Positions 1 to 9,254 of a DNA stretch of 64,000 nt are shown here, in pieces. The DNA lies in contig NC_019693.1 of assembly GCF_000317105.1 (NCBI RefSeq), forward strand, positions 5,891,227 through 5,955,226, written 5' to 3'. This DNA is from Oscillatoria acuminata PCC 6304 (lineage in GTDB: Bacteria > Cyanobacteriota > Cyanobacteriia > Cyanobacteriales > Laspinemataceae). Within the stretch, counting starts at the first letter, position 1. The number at the start of each line of letters is the position of its first letter. The notes under the pieces were generated by a model. It made no database searches, was not told the origin of the DNA, and worked only from the letters and a program-made list of their open reading frames with translations. Both the position numbers and the translations under genes were made by a program.

Positions 1-295
1 AATCCCACGGAGATTTAGTGGTTAAAAGATGGTGTAACTTGGCGTTTGGCTGAGGGCCTGCATCGAGCAGCGCGACAAATTCCTGATATTTTTGGTCATC
101 TAACCCAAAAAAAGTCCGCTCTAGCAAAGCATCTTGTGCTTTTTGATAGGCTGATTCAAGCATAAACTCGGACCGGCTTTTTCCCTGGATGTGAGCCGCT
201 TGATCAATGAGATCCCTCTGACTCTGCGTGGCTCGGATGTTGATCGTTACATCCCGAGTTTGGCGAGATGAGTATTCAAATTCTGAGCGAGACAT
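1..295 (-). CDS. DUF1778 (TacA-like) antitoxin, 3' end cut by window edge
   Basis: Reading the minus strand from the ATG at 293-295 gives 98 codons with no stop before the window edge. The N-terminal part (SRQTRDVTINIRATQSQRDL) has the ribbon-helix-helix strand of DUF1778 antitoxins, followed by the family's IDQAA and SRSEF segments. The C-terminal end (LLTTKSPWD) matches the usual family terminus, so only a few residues can be missing. Known family members bind DNA as dimers, repress their own operon and neutralise a GNAT acetyltransferase toxin (TacT) encoded just downstream. That partner would lie outside the window, so the toxin is inference. The gene diverges from psbA, leaving about 250 bp between them. 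Confidence 0.85.
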   Translation of the reverse strand, partial: MSRSEFEYSSRQTRDVTINIRATQSQRDLIDQAAHIQGKSRSEFMLESAYQKAQDALLERTFFGLDDQKYQEFVALLDAGPQPNAKLHHLLTTKSPWD

Positions 296-468
296 AATTT
301 TAAACCTAGCAGCGACGTTAATATAAGGCGACTTAATGCCGACCCCTCATTAAATAATCTTAGGCTGTTGTCCACACAATGTCAACACAAACTGTGGAGT
401 TGATTCTGAACCCCACTTTGATAAGCCCTGCTTATCATTTTCATCAGGATTGCTGTAGCTGAAATCCC

Positions 469-497
469 TTTACAAATCGTTACAAAGACGTTAATCT
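469..497 (+). promoter_or_regulatory. Probable psbA sigma-70 type promoter
   Basis: A -35 box TTTACA (469-474) and a -10 box TAATCT (492-497) are separated by 17 bp. This predicts a start near 503-506 and a leader of about 40 nt before the psbA ATG at 544. The arrangement fits strongly expressed cyanobacterial psbA genes. It is assigned by eye, without transcript data. Confidence 0.65.
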
Positions 498-543
498 AAA
501 AACATCATAACTACCTCGACAAACCAATAGCAATCATAAAACT

Positions 544-1626
544 ATGACCACAACTTTACAGCAGCGCGAAAGCGCTAATCTGTGGGACCGCTTCTGCGAA
601 TGGGTCGCTTCTACCGAAAACCGCCTTTACATTGGCTGGTTCGGTGTGTTGATGATTCCGACTCTCTTAAGCGCCACCGTCTGCTACATCATCGCCTTCA
701 TCGCTGCTCCCCCTGTGGACATCGATGGAATCCGCGAACCTGTTGCCGGTTCTCTGTTGTACGGAAACAACATCATCTCTGGTGCGGTTGTTCCTTCGAG
801 TAATGCGATCGGTCTGCACTTCTACCCTATTTGGGAAGCAGCCAGCTTGGATGAGTGGCTCTACAATGGTGGCCCTTACCAACTGGTAATTTTCCACTTC
901 CTGATTGGCATCTTCTGCTACATGGGTCGTGAGTGGGAACTCTCCTACCGCTTAGGAATGCGTCCTTGGATCTGCGTTGCTTACTCTGCACCTGTTGCAG
1001 CAGCAAGCGCCGTGTTCTTGATCTACCCGATCGGACAAGGTTCTTTCTCTGATGGTATGCCCTTGGGTATCTCTGGAACCTTCAACTTTATGTTAGTGTT
1101 CCAAGCTGAACACAACATCCTGATGCACCCCTTCCATATGTTGGGTGTGGCCGGTGTGTTCGGTGGTTCCTTGTTCAGTGCCATGCACGGATCTCTGGTT
1201 ACCAGTTCTTTGGTTCGTGAAACCTCTGAAACCGAATCTCAAAACTACGGTTACAAATTCGGTCAAGAAGAAGAAACCTACAACATTGTCGCCGCTCACG
1301 GTTACTTTGGTCGTTTAATCTTCCAATATGCTTCGTTTAACAACAGCCGTTCTTTGCACTTCTTCTTAGCTGCTTGGCCGGTTGTGGGTATCTGGTTCAC
1401 CGCTTTGGGTGTTTCCACGATGGCCTTTAACTTGAATGGATTCAACTTTAACCAGTCCATCATCGACTCTACGGGTCGTGTTGTGAATACCTGGGCTGAT
1501 GTGATTAACCGCGCTAACCTGGGTATGGAAGTGATGCACGAGCGGAATGCTCACAACTTCCCCCTTGATTTGGCTGCTGGTGAAGCGACTCCGGTTGCTT
1601 TGACTGCTCCTTCTATCAATGGTTAA
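544..1626 (+). CDS. psbA: Photosystem II D1 protein
   Basis: D1 binds the P680 chlorophylls, pheophytin, QB and the Mn4Ca cluster in the thylakoid membrane. The 360-residue length is the family norm. Key residues are in place: Tyr161 (YZ), Asp170, Glu189, His190, His198 (P680 ligand), His215 and Ser264 (QB and herbicide site), and His332, Glu333, His337 and Asp342. Processing is expected after Ala344, removing a 16-residue tail. Residue 130 is Glu, as in the high-light D1:2 form rather than the Gln130 form, so this copy may be one of the light-induced psbA genes (inference). It is monocistronic, with a clear promoter upstream and a hairpin terminator downstream. Confidence 0.99.
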   Translation: MTTTLQQRESANLWDRFCEWVASTENRLYIGWFGVLMIPTLLSATVCYIIAFIAAPPVDIDGIREPVAGSLLYGNNIISGAVVPSSNAIGLHFYPIWEAASLDEWLYNGGPYQLVIFHFLIGIFCYMGREWELSYRLGMRPWICVAYSAPVAAASAVFLIYPIGQGSFSDGMPLGISGTFNFMLVFQAEHNILMHPFHMLGVAGVFGGSLFSAMHGSLVTSSLVRETSETESQNYGYKFGQEEETYNIVAAHGYFGRLIFQYASFNNSRSLHFFLAAWPVVGIWFTALGVSTMAFNLNGFNFNQSIIDSTGRVVNTWADVINRANLGMEVMHERNAHNFPLDLAAGEATPVALTAPSING

Positions 1627-1642
1627 TCTCAGATTTGACTAA

Positions 1643-1672
1643 AAAAAGCGCTCCCAATTGGGGGCGCTTTTT
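1643..1672 (+). terminator. Intrinsic terminator of psbA, probably bidirectional
   Basis: A GC-rich stem (GCGCTCCC against GGGGGCGC, one G-T pair) with an AATT loop is flanked by A-run and T-run arms. It lies 16 bp after the psbA stop. The A/T runs on both sides mean it could also terminate the convergent hpf/lrtA transcript. Confidence 0.85.
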
Positions 1673-1726
1673 ATTTGGGGCTAGACAGAGTTCTGACAAC
1701 CTATCCCAGAACCCATCTAAGGGAGG

Positions 1727-2368
1727 TCAAACTTTGGCCGGGTTAGATTTGCTGGCGGTAGCGGTTGCTTTGCCGTTTTTGGTCTGACCATTGCCATTGC
1801 GGGGTTGTAGAACGCCGTAACCGCCGTGGTTGCGTTCGTAAATCACATTAATTTCACCCGTGTCGGCATTGCGGAACATATAGAAGTCATGATCCACGAG
1901 TTGCAGTTGTTCCAAGGCTTCGAGAACGCTCATCGGAGGCATGGCAAAATATTTGGTTCGCACCACTTCCTCTGGAAGTTCGGGGGTGCGTTCGCCAATC
2001 AGGTCCTCAACCAGGGGTTGCTCTTCGAGAAGCGCTTCATTAAGGGTATCTGGCGCTTGAACTTTCTGAGCGTGACGTTTTTCTTTGTACTTACGCAATT
2101 GGCGAGCGATTTTATCAGCGACTAAATCGATGCTTGCGTACAGATTTTCACTGCTCTCCTCAGCGCGAATGATCGTACCATTTGCAAAAATGGTCACTTC
2201 AGCAGTTTGTTTAGAATTGTTCCGAGGATTTTTGGCCACAGAGAGATGAACGTCTACTTCCGTGGTCAAGTTTTGAAAGTGACTCACTGCTTTTTCAACT
2301 TTTTGGTTGACGTACTCCCGAATGGCCTCGGTTATTTCAATATTTTTGCCGTGGATAACAAGCTTCAT
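1727..2368 (-). CDS. hpf: Long-form ribosome hibernation promoting factor (LrtA)
   Basis: The 213-residue protein has the S30AE/YfiA fold at residues 1-100 ([20 protein letters not shown], with the basic [12 protein letters not shown] helix end) and the long-form C-terminal domain around residues 135-185 ([20 protein letters not shown] to [13 protein letters not shown]). Long HPFs bind the 30S decoding centre and dimerise 70S particles into inactive 100S ribosomes. Cyanobacterial homologues are named LrtA because their transcript is repressed by light. The tail after residue 190 is low-complexity (Asn, Gly, Lys, Thr). The gene converges on psbA. About 750 bp of mostly non-coding sequence lies upstream and could hold the long leader reported for lrtA transcripts. 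Confidence 0.96.
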   Translation of the reverse strand: MKLVIHGKNIEITEAIREYVNQKVEKAVSHFQNLTTEVDVHLSVAKNPRNNSKQTAEVTIFANGTIIRAEESSENLYASIDLVADKIARQLRKYKEKRHAQKVQAPDTLNEALLEEQPLVEDLIGERTPELPEEVVRTKYFAMPPMSVLEALEQLQLVDHDFYMFRNADTGEINVIYERNHGGYGVLQPRNGNGQTKNGKATATASKSNPAKV

Positions 2369-3045
2369 ATCAATCTTCCCACTGAAGACTCCATCGTATT
2401 AATGATTTAGAGTTTAGGGTTTGGAGGGGTGATAAAAAACGCGAAATACGCATCTCCAATCCTGGTTTCTAAAGAATAGACGGAGGGAAAGCGGGGCGGG
2501 TAATGCCGCTTTCCTAACATTAGTTCTTTTGCCCGTTTTTGGCGTTTCGCTCGCTTAAGAACGGAGCCAAAACTTATCAAGGTTGACTACACTTGAAAGG
2601 GTGGAATTACTCTGCCCTGAGTTGCCCCGAGATTACGGCAGATCTTTCAGGCATCGCGGTTGAGAATTGGGTAAGGCGATCGCCTTTCAGTCACTGGAGT
2701 CACCGGGGACTGTGGATCACTCGTCATCAACTGCGATGGCACGAGCTTTAAAGTCTGATGTGCCCGTTCTGTCGATAATGAAGATGATTATAGCAATCAA
2801 GACCCAAAATTGTAAGTCTTGGATACTTGAGTCGGAGGGTTCTGTGAAATCTTGTCCTCGGGGACAAGTCCATCTAGCGGACCTTCGCGGTCAACTCAAT
2901 GGTGTTGTAGGTTCTATAATAGATGGCTTTTGGGAAACCCCTCCTGTGCTGCAATTCAACTCCTTACCCTTCACACTACCACCTTGTATTGAGAATTACA
3001 CCGAATTTTGTTATCTCTTCAAAATTCGTTGCAATCCGTTACGAA
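2369..3045. other. Non-coding stretch between hpf and lipB with two small hairpins
   Basis: No convincing gene is seen. Two adjacent short hairpins are present: CTTGTCC/GGACAAG at 2851-2868 and GACC/GGTC around 2880-2892. An open frame across 2667-3149 lacks a good start and recognisable content. The half nearest hpf probably contains its promoter and leader, but no clear boxes could be assigned. Confidence 0.4.
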
Positions 3046-3074
3046 ATGACAATCCAGCTACCCTAGGCTATAGT
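3046..3074 (+). promoter_or_regulatory. Candidate lipB promoter
   Basis: ATGACA (3046-3051) and TATAGT (3069-3074), each one base from consensus, are separated by 17 bp. The lipB start is 65 bp beyond the -10 box. This is a prediction by pattern only. Confidence 0.45.
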
Positions 3075-3138
3075 AGTTGTCCGGATTCCAACCCTGATAT
3101 TTGTCTAAATTTCTGCCAAAAACCCCTTGCTTTTTTGG

Positions 3139-3855
3139 ATGATATATAGTAAAAGTCTCACCAATTTTGTTGACACCAGTTCCCCGCGTCGGCGTTGTGG
3201 GTTCTACAATCTCGATCGCCTGTCCTATCAGGAGGCTTGGACCTGGCAACAGTCTCTGGTGGCTGCCCGACGGTCAAATCCCGATTTAGAGGATGTCTTC
3301 ATTTTGCTGGAACATCCTCCGGTTTATACCCTGGGAAAAGCGGCTAGTTTAGAATTTCTCAAGTTTGATCCCACCTGTAGCGATGTGGAATTGCATCGGG
3401 TGGAGCGTGGGGGTGAGGTGACTTATCATTGTCCGGGTCAAATTGTGGGTTATCCGATTTTGAATCTGCAATATTACCAGACGGACTTGCACTGGTATTT
3501 GCGGCAGCTAGAAGGGGTGATTCTTGTGGTACTGGCGGAGTATGGCTTAAAGGGCGATCGCATTGCGGGGATGACTGGAGTTTGGCTAGAGGGGCGAAAA
3601 ATAGCGGCGATCGGGATTAAAGTCAGTCGATGGATTACGATGCACGGTTTTGCCCTGAATGTTTGCCCAGATTTGAAAGGGTTCGAGCAAATTGTCCCCT
3701 GTGGGATTGCCAACAAACCTGTGGGGAGTTTGGCTGAATTTGTAGAGGGGATTAACCCCGATCGCGTGCGTCAGCAAATTGCCACAGGGTTTGCCGAGAC
3801 TTTTGCCGTTGAATTGCGTGAGTTAAAATTGCCTACACAGGCCAAGCCGATTTAA
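3139..3855 (+). CDS. lipB: Octanoyl-ACP:protein octanoyltransferase LipB
   Basis: LipB moves octanoate from acyl carrier protein to a lysine of lipoyl domains, the first step of protein lipoylation in the cytoplasm. Visible motifs are [30 protein letters not shown] (substrate pocket), [17 protein letters not shown] with the conserved Lys, and VPCGI with the catalytic Cys. The chosen ATG at 3139 gives 238 residues, normal for the family. A TTG at 3127 in the same frame is possible. Neither has a strong ribosome binding site, so the N terminus is uncertain. The gene stands alone behind a candidate promoter. LipA is not in the window. Confidence 0.95.
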   Translation: MIYSKSLTNFVDTSSPRRRCGFYNLDRLSYQEAWTWQQSLVAARRSNPDLEDVFILLEHPPVYTLGKAASLEFLKFDPTCSDVELHRVERGGEVTYHCPGQIVGYPILNLQYYQTDLHWYLRQLEGVILVVLAEYGLKGDRIAGMTGVWLEGRKIAAIGIKVSRWITMHGFALNVCPDLKGFEQIVPCGIANKPVGSLAEFVEGINPDRVRQQIATGFAETFAVELRELKLPTQAKPI

Positions 3856-4210
3856 AAGCCATCGACACAGAACTCGTGCGATCGCTCTTTCTAGGGGTGC
3901 ATCAACACAGAAAACTCAGAGGGGATAAGCCAAAAGCGGCATTTATCCATCCAGCCCAAAGCGGCTGCATAGCCAACGCCAGGTTACCGGGTGAGCGATC
4001 GCCTGTTCCTCGGTGTCGGATGATCGCGCTTTAAAAATTAAAAAAAGATAAAGAATTGCAGAGCGGATCAACCAAACCTTGTTGCGTAGGGCCAATGACT
4101 GCCTGTGATTGTCGCCACCCCCTCTTGAGAAACTCTCCCATCAGCTTGATTGCACATCCGCGCACCTGATTCGAGGTTAGCGCGGGAATTTTAAAATCCC
4201 TTCCCCAATT
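3856..4210. other. Intergenic stretch after lipB
   Basis: No gene, RNA or clear terminator is seen. Two HIP1-type GCGATCGC sites and a near-palindrome around GGAATTTTAAAATCC (4184-4200) are the only notable elements. Confidence 0.4.
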
Positions 4211-4570
4211 ATGAGTTCATCTACCAACTCCAGGGATCCCTTTGTCACCCAACTCATTGAATTTAGTAAAAAGGCAGCAGTCTCGAAACCATCAAGAAGA
4301 TGGCGGCGTTTTTTACCGAACACAATTGAACCCCTATCAAAGCTAGAGAACCCTAGCTCTGATTTTACTGCCCATTCCTTTGAGTTCTCCACCGGGGCAG
4401 CCGAACCCTTGTCTGCCCTCAAAGAACGAGACACTCAAGCCTTAGCTGAACTGTTTGAGGACGAAGCGATCGAAGCCATCCAAGCCGATGTTGTTCTTTG
4501 TTTGAGCTTCCTCTCTCCCCCACCCTGTTGGGATGAGCAAGCGTTTGAGTTTTTAAAAGAATTCCTTTAG
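4211..4570 (+). CDS. Hypothetical 119-residue protein (doubtful)
   Basis: The frame starts with ATG and runs 119 codons. The N-terminal half is basic and serine-rich. The C-terminal half is acidic and helical (RDTQALAELFEDEAIEAIQA). No family is recognised and no good ribosome binding site precedes the ATG. The switch from a basic to an acidic amphipathic composition resembles small regulatory proteins, but a chance frame is equally possible. It lies upstream of devC on the same strand, 466 bp away. Confidence 0.35.
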   Translation: MSSSTNSRDPFVTQLIEFSKKAAVSKPSRRWRRFLPNTIEPLSKLENPSSDFTAHSFEFSTGAAEPLSALKERDTQALAELFEDEAIEAIQADVVLCLSFLSPPPCWDEQAFEFLKEFL

Positions 4571-5036
4571 TCCTCGATTTTTTTGCGTTATAATAGCATG
4601 ATAAGGCATCAAATCAAACCCAAATCCGATGAGCTTGCGGGGCGATCGTCAAGGGTTCGCCCTGTCAACTAATTCCTACATTGCCCACAGCCAAAAACAA
4701 TGTCCTTTGCCAACCCTTGTTTCCACTGCAAACAACCCATTCCATTGAAGAGGCTGAAAGCGAATTCACCCTCAGACCAAAGGATTGGGTAGCAGTTCAT
4801 CCAGTTCACGACTACAATAACAAACAAGCCGAGGGATTTCTAAATCATCAATCCTTAAAGGAATAGATAGCCACTTTACCCTAAATAGGTTTAACCCAAA
4901 GGGAGCAAACCCGGAGAAATTTAGACTCCTCCATTCACGATTTACCGAGAAAATTTCTCTATTCTCTCTTTCCATCCCCCATCCCCGGTTACCGAACCCC
5001 CGTTACCTAACCTTTGTTGATCATCATTCTTTTGAT
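4571..5036. other. Intergenic stretch upstream of devC
   Basis: The space holds a TATAAT hexamer near 4587-4593 without a matching -35 box, and no supported gene. A 61-codon open frame at 4681-4866 has no recognisable content. A membrane-fusion (DevB) gene, the usual partner of devC, is absent here. Confidence 0.4.
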
Positions 5037-6218
5037 ATGCCTTCAATAGCCCGAAAAAACCTATTTGAAGATCTCCCGCGCTTTCTAGTTGCCCAAGCCG
5101 GCATTATGTTTGCAGTGAGTTTGATTACTATCCAAACGGGAATCTTCAAAGGGGTCATGCGCTCAACCGCCTTACTGGTGGACTATTCTCCCGCAGATAT
5201 TTGGGTCACTTCCCAGGATATGGAAACCTTAGAAATGACCCTCCATATGCCCTACAAGCGACTGAGTGAGGCTCAAGACTTGGAAGGGGTCGTCCAGGCG
5301 GAAGCGCTGATCGTCCAGGGGACCCTGTGGCGAGATTCAACTGGACATATCAATCATGTCCGGGTGTTTGGATTTGACCCTGATGGGGAACTCTTCGTAC
5401 CGGGGCAGATTGTCAAAGGCAGCTTAAGCGACCTGCACAGACCCTACACTATGTTTGTGGATGAAGCGAGCTTTGATACCCTCAAGGTCTCATGGCTGGG
5501 GGACAAAGTGGAAGTCGGGGCATTTTCCGCCACGGTGATGGGATTCACCCATGACACCCAATCTATTGTGGCGAGTCCCTATATTTTCTCTTCCTTGGAC
5601 AATGCCAATGCCTTCACGACGACTCGTCCCAGTGAAGAGGCGGCTTCTGAAGTCCAAGAGGATCCAGAACTCTTAACGGAGGATGACCCGATCACCTATA
5701 TTTTGGTCAAAGCTGAACCGGGACAAAATTTGCAGGAACTCAAAGAGAGACTGCAAGAGGCATTGCCCTATACCCGCGCTTATACGCGGGAAGAAATGGC
5801 CGAACTCAATCGAGTGTATTGGCAAGAACGGACGGGAATTGGCTTTGTGCTGAGTTTGGGCGCAGGGGTGGGGGTGATGGTCGGCATGGTGGTTGTCGGA
5901 CAAATTCTCTACGCTTCTGTCTCGGATCACATCAAAGAATTTGGAACCCTGAAGGCGATGGGGGCCTCCCAGAGCGTGATTTATGGGGTGATTATTGAAC
6001 AGGCGCTGTGGATGGCTGTGTTAGGATACCTGCCAGGAATGCTGCTGTGCTGGGGGATCCAGTCTTGGGCACTGGCGGCCCAGGGATTGACCATCCTAAT
6101 TTCACCAGGGACTGCTGTGGGGGTATTTGGGATTACGGTGGTGATGTGTGTATCCTCTGCAATTTTTGCCATTCAGAAAATTAATCGAGTCGATCCCGCG
6201 ATTGTTTTTAAAGCCTAG
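5037..6218 (+). CDS. devC: DevC-type ABC exporter permease (FtsX/MacB family)
   Basis: The 393-residue protein has the DevC layout. An N-terminal membrane segment spans roughly residues 13-35. A large periplasmic MacB-like domain covers about 40-270. Three C-terminal membrane segments of the FtsX fold follow (GIGFVLSLGAGVGVMVGMVV; a segment near AVLGYLPGMLLCWG; VFGITVVMCVSSAIFAI). The cytoplasmic loop EFGTLKAMGAS is the FtsX coupling motif. In heterocystous cyanobacteria DevBCA exports envelope glycolipids. In other cyanobacteria paralogues export unknown substrates. The ATPase gene follows after about 200 bp, but no DevB-like fusion protein is present. Confidence 0.92.
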   Translation: MPSIARKNLFEDLPRFLVAQAGIMFAVSLITIQTGIFKGVMRSTALLVDYSPADIWVTSQDMETLEMTLHMPYKRLSEAQDLEGVVQAEALIVQGTLWRDSTGHINHVRVFGFDPDGELFVPGQIVKGSLSDLHRPYTMFVDEASFDTLKVSWLGDKVEVGAFSATVMGFTHDTQSIVASPYIFSSLDNANAFTTTRPSEEAASEVQEDPELLTEDDPITYILVKAEPGQNLQELKERLQEALPYTRAYTREEMAELNRVYWQERTGIGFVLSLGAGVGVMVGMVVVGQILYASVSDHIKEFGTLKAMGASQSVIYGVIIEQALWMAVLGYLPGMLLCWGIQSWALAAQGLTILISPGTAVGVFGITVVMCVSSAIFAIQKINRVDPAIVFKA

Positions 6219-6416
6219 GTTGCAATTATCGGTGGTATTGGGCATAATTACTCAGACCCGTCGGGGGATGACGATTTTAAAAGTGGCACACACAATGAGA
6301 CTAGGGTGATGGACGACTGCCAGAATGCGATCGGGCATCCTCTTAACTTCTAAATCCTGATTGTTTTGCGCTCACAGCCTAGCGTCTATAAGCATATTCA
6401 CTAAATCTTGAGACCA

Positions 6417-7196
6417 ATGACTGCTTCACTAAACTTTAATGAATCTATGGGAAATCTCTCCACTCAGGTGATTGCACCTTCGTTAGTCGGACCAACAACA
6501 GCACCGACAACAATAGGTGCGATTAAAGCTAGAGGCGTCAAGATGGTCTTCGAGTCGGGTTCCGAGGAGTTTCATGCACTCAAAGGGATTGATTTGGAAG
6601 TCCGTCCCGGAGATATCCAACTTTTGATGGGACCATCGGGTTCGGGCAAAACAACTTTGCTCTCAATTTTAGCTGGGATGCTCACCCCAACAGCGGGAAC
6701 GGTTAAATTACTCGGCGAAGAAATTACCTGGATGTCACGGGCTGAATTATCCCGGTTTCGTCGAGATAATATTGGCTTTATTTTTCAAGGCTTTAATTTA
6801 TTTCCCGCACTCACGGCAGCGGAAAATGTGGAAGTGGCGCTGAATTTGAAAGGAATTCGGGGACGCAATGCTCACTTAGAAGCCAAGCATCTTCTAGAAC
6901 AAGTGGGTTTGGCAGAAAAAGTTCATCAATTGCCTCGGGATTTATCCGGGGGACAAAAACAACGGGTGGCGATCGCCCGCGCTTTGGCGGGTCATCCTCA
7001 GTTGATTATGGCCGATGAACCCACGGCAGCTTTAGATTCTCATAGTGGTCATGCGGTGATTGAACTGCTTCGCAAATTGGCAAAAGAAGGAGGCAGCACT
7101 GTATTAATGGTGACTCATGATCCCCGTATTCTGGATGTGGCCGATCGCATTCTCTATCTCGAAGATGGGGAATTGCAAAAGCCCACTGCCGCCTAA
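6417..7196 (+). CDS. devA: DevA-type ABC transporter ATPase
   Basis: Partner ATPase of the DevC permease. Walker A is GPSGSGKTTLL, the signature is DLSGGQKQRVAIARAL, Walker B is LIMADEPTAALD, and the switch His is in VMVTHDPR. The ATG at 6417 is preferred over a TTG at 6408 and gives 259 residues. A 40-residue N-terminal extension rich in Thr, Pro and Ala precedes the conserved start of the domain (GAIKARGVKMVF). That is longer than in most DevA proteins, so the true start may be further inside. The 198-bp gap from devC leaves room for a second promoter. Confidence 0.92.
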   Translation: MTASLNFNESMGNLSTQVIAPSLVGPTTAPTTIGAIKARGVKMVFESGSEEFHALKGIDLEVRPGDIQLLMGPSGSGKTTLLSILAGMLTPTAGTVKLLGEEITWMSRAELSRFRRDNIGFIFQGFNLFPALTAAENVEVALNLKGIRGRNAHLEAKHLLEQVGLAEKVHQLPRDLSGGQKQRVAIARALAGHPQLIMADEPTAALDSHSGHAVIELLRKLAKEGGSTVLMVTHDPRILDVADRILYLEDGELQKPTAA

Positions 7197-7303
7197 CTTG
7201 AGGTGATAGAGAGCGCATCTCCATCCGATGTCTCTATAGAATTGATAATTTAGCCAAGGGAGAATGTTGCTCCCTTGGCTTTTGCCGTTATTTTAGACCC
7301 AAT

Positions 7304-8854
7304 TCACACAATTTTTGAGAAATCATTCACAATTTTTGAGAAATTCTTCACCCCCCAATAGATTAAAAAAATCAACCAGGCTACCCAGATTGGAATTAAG
7401 GCGAACAAAGTCTGTTGAGAGAACCATTGATTCAAGAAATTACCCTGTATGCTCTTGGTTGAACCCGTGAGTTCGGGACCGACATGAATCTGGGTTGCGG
7501 TTCCTGAAAATCCGACTTGAATGCCTGCCGGAGTATTTTCGTTAGGACGATCGGGGACAAGTGCGATGGTGTCAAGTTTTTGAATCTCTAAATCCCCTGC
7601 TGTTTCTCCCCTTAAAAAATCGTTTTGTGATATTTGGAGTGATTGCCTTGCCATCCGAATCTGACCGGCGATCGCAGTAGACTGGTAAACTGGAGTAGCT
7701 GTAGTGGTTTGTGCGGGTTGCCTGCGGTAAAATCGCACATCTTCCACATTCAGATTACCCGGGATCCATTTAGTTTCCGGTTCTGGAACGATCGCCGCGA
7801 TCGCCGCTTCCTCGCTCAAGGTTAAGGTTAACCTTGTTTCCTCGGGAATCCAGGTAAAGTCTAAGGGAGTATCGGGGTTGGGGCGACTATTATCAGACTG
7901 AAGTTCGGTAATTTGATATCCTCTTAAACTCACCCGCAATGGCTGATTGCCAAAGTCAAGTTCTAGCACATTGGGACGAATTGCGGGTCGTAAGACAACT
8001 TGGAGACGACTGCGATCGTAACTGAACTGTTCGACTAAGGTATGTTGTCGTAACCACAAGCGTCTGAGGGTCAGTTCACTCCGGCGATCGGCTTCAACGG
8101 GTGTGATTTCCCATTCACTCTGGGCCGTGGGTAGATCAACTGTGAGGCTGGATAACTGATTCAATCGCGGATCATTAGCATTCTCAAACCGTCCGGTTAA
8201 AGTGAACCTTTGTTCCCCGGCGATCGCCATCTGACGCAAGCCGCTAATCCCTTCAAATAAAACAATACTTTGGGGTGATTCTCCATATCTAAAGCTGAGT
8301 TCTTCTAGTAGAAGACTGCCTTCAAAAGGATGGGGAAAGGGGACGAATGTTACCAAGGGAAGGACGGCTAGGCAGATAGCAATTAACGCGATCGCCCGAT
8401 AGAAATCTTGCGGCAGTCTCCCGGGTTGTTTCTGGGGCGGATTCTCTGGGGGAATTGACTGTAGCCTGGGTTTAGAAATGCCCGACTTGCCTGGGGAATT
8501 TTTCCAGGTTGGAACAGTTCGGGCCACTGTTGGCAAATGGGTCATATACCAGACCATCAATTCAATCAGATGGATCAACAACCAGAAGCATTGAAAGGCG
8601 AATTGCCAAATTCCGAGCAGTAGCCATTTGAAGGGCAAGAGTAAAATAATGAAATCTCTGTGGGCGATCGCTTCCTTGACTTGCTTGAGCAGTCGCTGTA
8701 TCCACATTTGGAGTTCTGAAAATGCCCAGAGCAATAATTCAATAAGCTGAATCCCCAGCCAAAATAGGTTAACCAGCAGGTTCCAGATTCCCACCAGAAC
8801 CCACCGCCCCAATTCCTGCACCCCCTTAAAAATTAGTCGAACGCTTGGTTTCAC
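7304..8854 (-). CDS. Membrane protein with a large extracytoplasmic domain, function unknown
   Basis: The 516-residue protein starts with GTG. Two hydrophobic, Trp-rich helical stretches lie at about residues 15-45 and 72-107. A proline-rich linker follows, then a membrane segment near 150-170 (ALIAICLAVLPLVTFVPF), a long beta-rich soluble region to about 475, and a final membrane segment (FALIPIWVAWLIFLIYWG). The two N-terminal stretches look like an internal duplication (LIELLLWAFSEL and LIELMVWYMTHL). The last 13 residues contain a 7-residue tandem duplication (NFSKIV, DFSKIV) made by a 21-bp repeat at 7307-7348. No catalytic motif is seen. It converges on devA. Confidence 0.85.
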   Translation of the reverse strand: MKPSVRLIFKGVQELGRWVLVGIWNLLVNLFWLGIQLIELLLWAFSELQMWIQRLLKQVKEAIAHRDFIILLLPFKWLLLGIWQFAFQCFWLLIHLIELMVWYMTHLPTVARTVPTWKNSPGKSGISKPRLQSIPPENPPQKQPGRLPQDFYRAIALIAICLAVLPLVTFVPFPHPFEGSLLLEELSFRYGESPQSIVLFEGISGLRQMAIAGEQRFTLTGRFENANDPRLNQLSSLTVDLPTAQSEWEITPVEADRRSELTLRRLWLRQHTLVEQFSYDRSRLQVVLRPAIRPNVLELDFGNQPLRVSLRGYQITELQSDNSRPNPDTPLDFTWIPEETRLTLTLSEEAAIAAIVPEPETKWIPGNLNVEDVRFYRRQPAQTTTATPVYQSTAIAGQIRMARQSLQISQNDFLRGETAGDLEIQKLDTIALVPDRPNENTPAGIQVGFSGTATQIHVGPELTGSTKSIQGNFLNQWFSQQTLFALIPIWVAWLIFLIYWGVKNFSKIVNDFSKIV

Positions 8855-9119
8855 AAATGATTCAAGGCTTTGATTGGTTTAAGATAAAAGCATCATACCA
8901 TTTTAGATTTTTTAAACGGGCTTGAGGCGATCGTCTGGGGTTGGTCAAGTCTCAGGGCGGTTTAGGGGAACTCCACAGCCTCAAATCTTCAATCCCTTTA
9001 AACACAAAGCATTGCCTTGTCCTAACGGTTCCCTACAAGCTCAAGTCGTGAAGCTCTAATCCGGATTCCGGTTCTGATAGGTCTGTAAAAACCCGCACCC
9101 TGTTCTATAAGCGTTCCGT
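8855..9119. other. Gene-free stretch with a partial copy of a dispersed repeat
   Basis: No coding signal is seen. AAAACCCGCACCCT near 9089-9102 matches the start of the 59-bp repeat found at 28252 and 50775. Confidence 0.4.
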
Positions 9120-9254
9120 CAGGGAACTCCAAAAAATAAAATCTCCAAAACATTCGTTCGTAGGATCAACGGATTAGCCCCGTCAATGTAGGGGCGCAAT
9201 GTGCAGGCCCTAGGGGCCTGCACATTGCGCCCCTACACAGACTTCCTTTCAGTT
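9120..9254. repeat. Composite dispersed repeat with a 51-bp perfect palindrome
   Basis: The segment starts with AGGGAACTCCAAAA and contains CCAAAACATTCGTTCGTAG and TAGCCCCGTCAATGTAGGGG. Its core at 9187-9237 is a palindrome with 24-bp perfect arms around a 3-nt centre. A second copy of the whole composite lies at 58791-58930, and the palindrome alone recurs at 37515-37565. Confidence 0.85.

Noticed and set aside
2667-3149. 160-codon open frame on the plus strand
   Set aside because: Begins with TTG without a ribosome binding site, has irregular composition, no recognisable domain, and overlaps the candidate lipB promoter.
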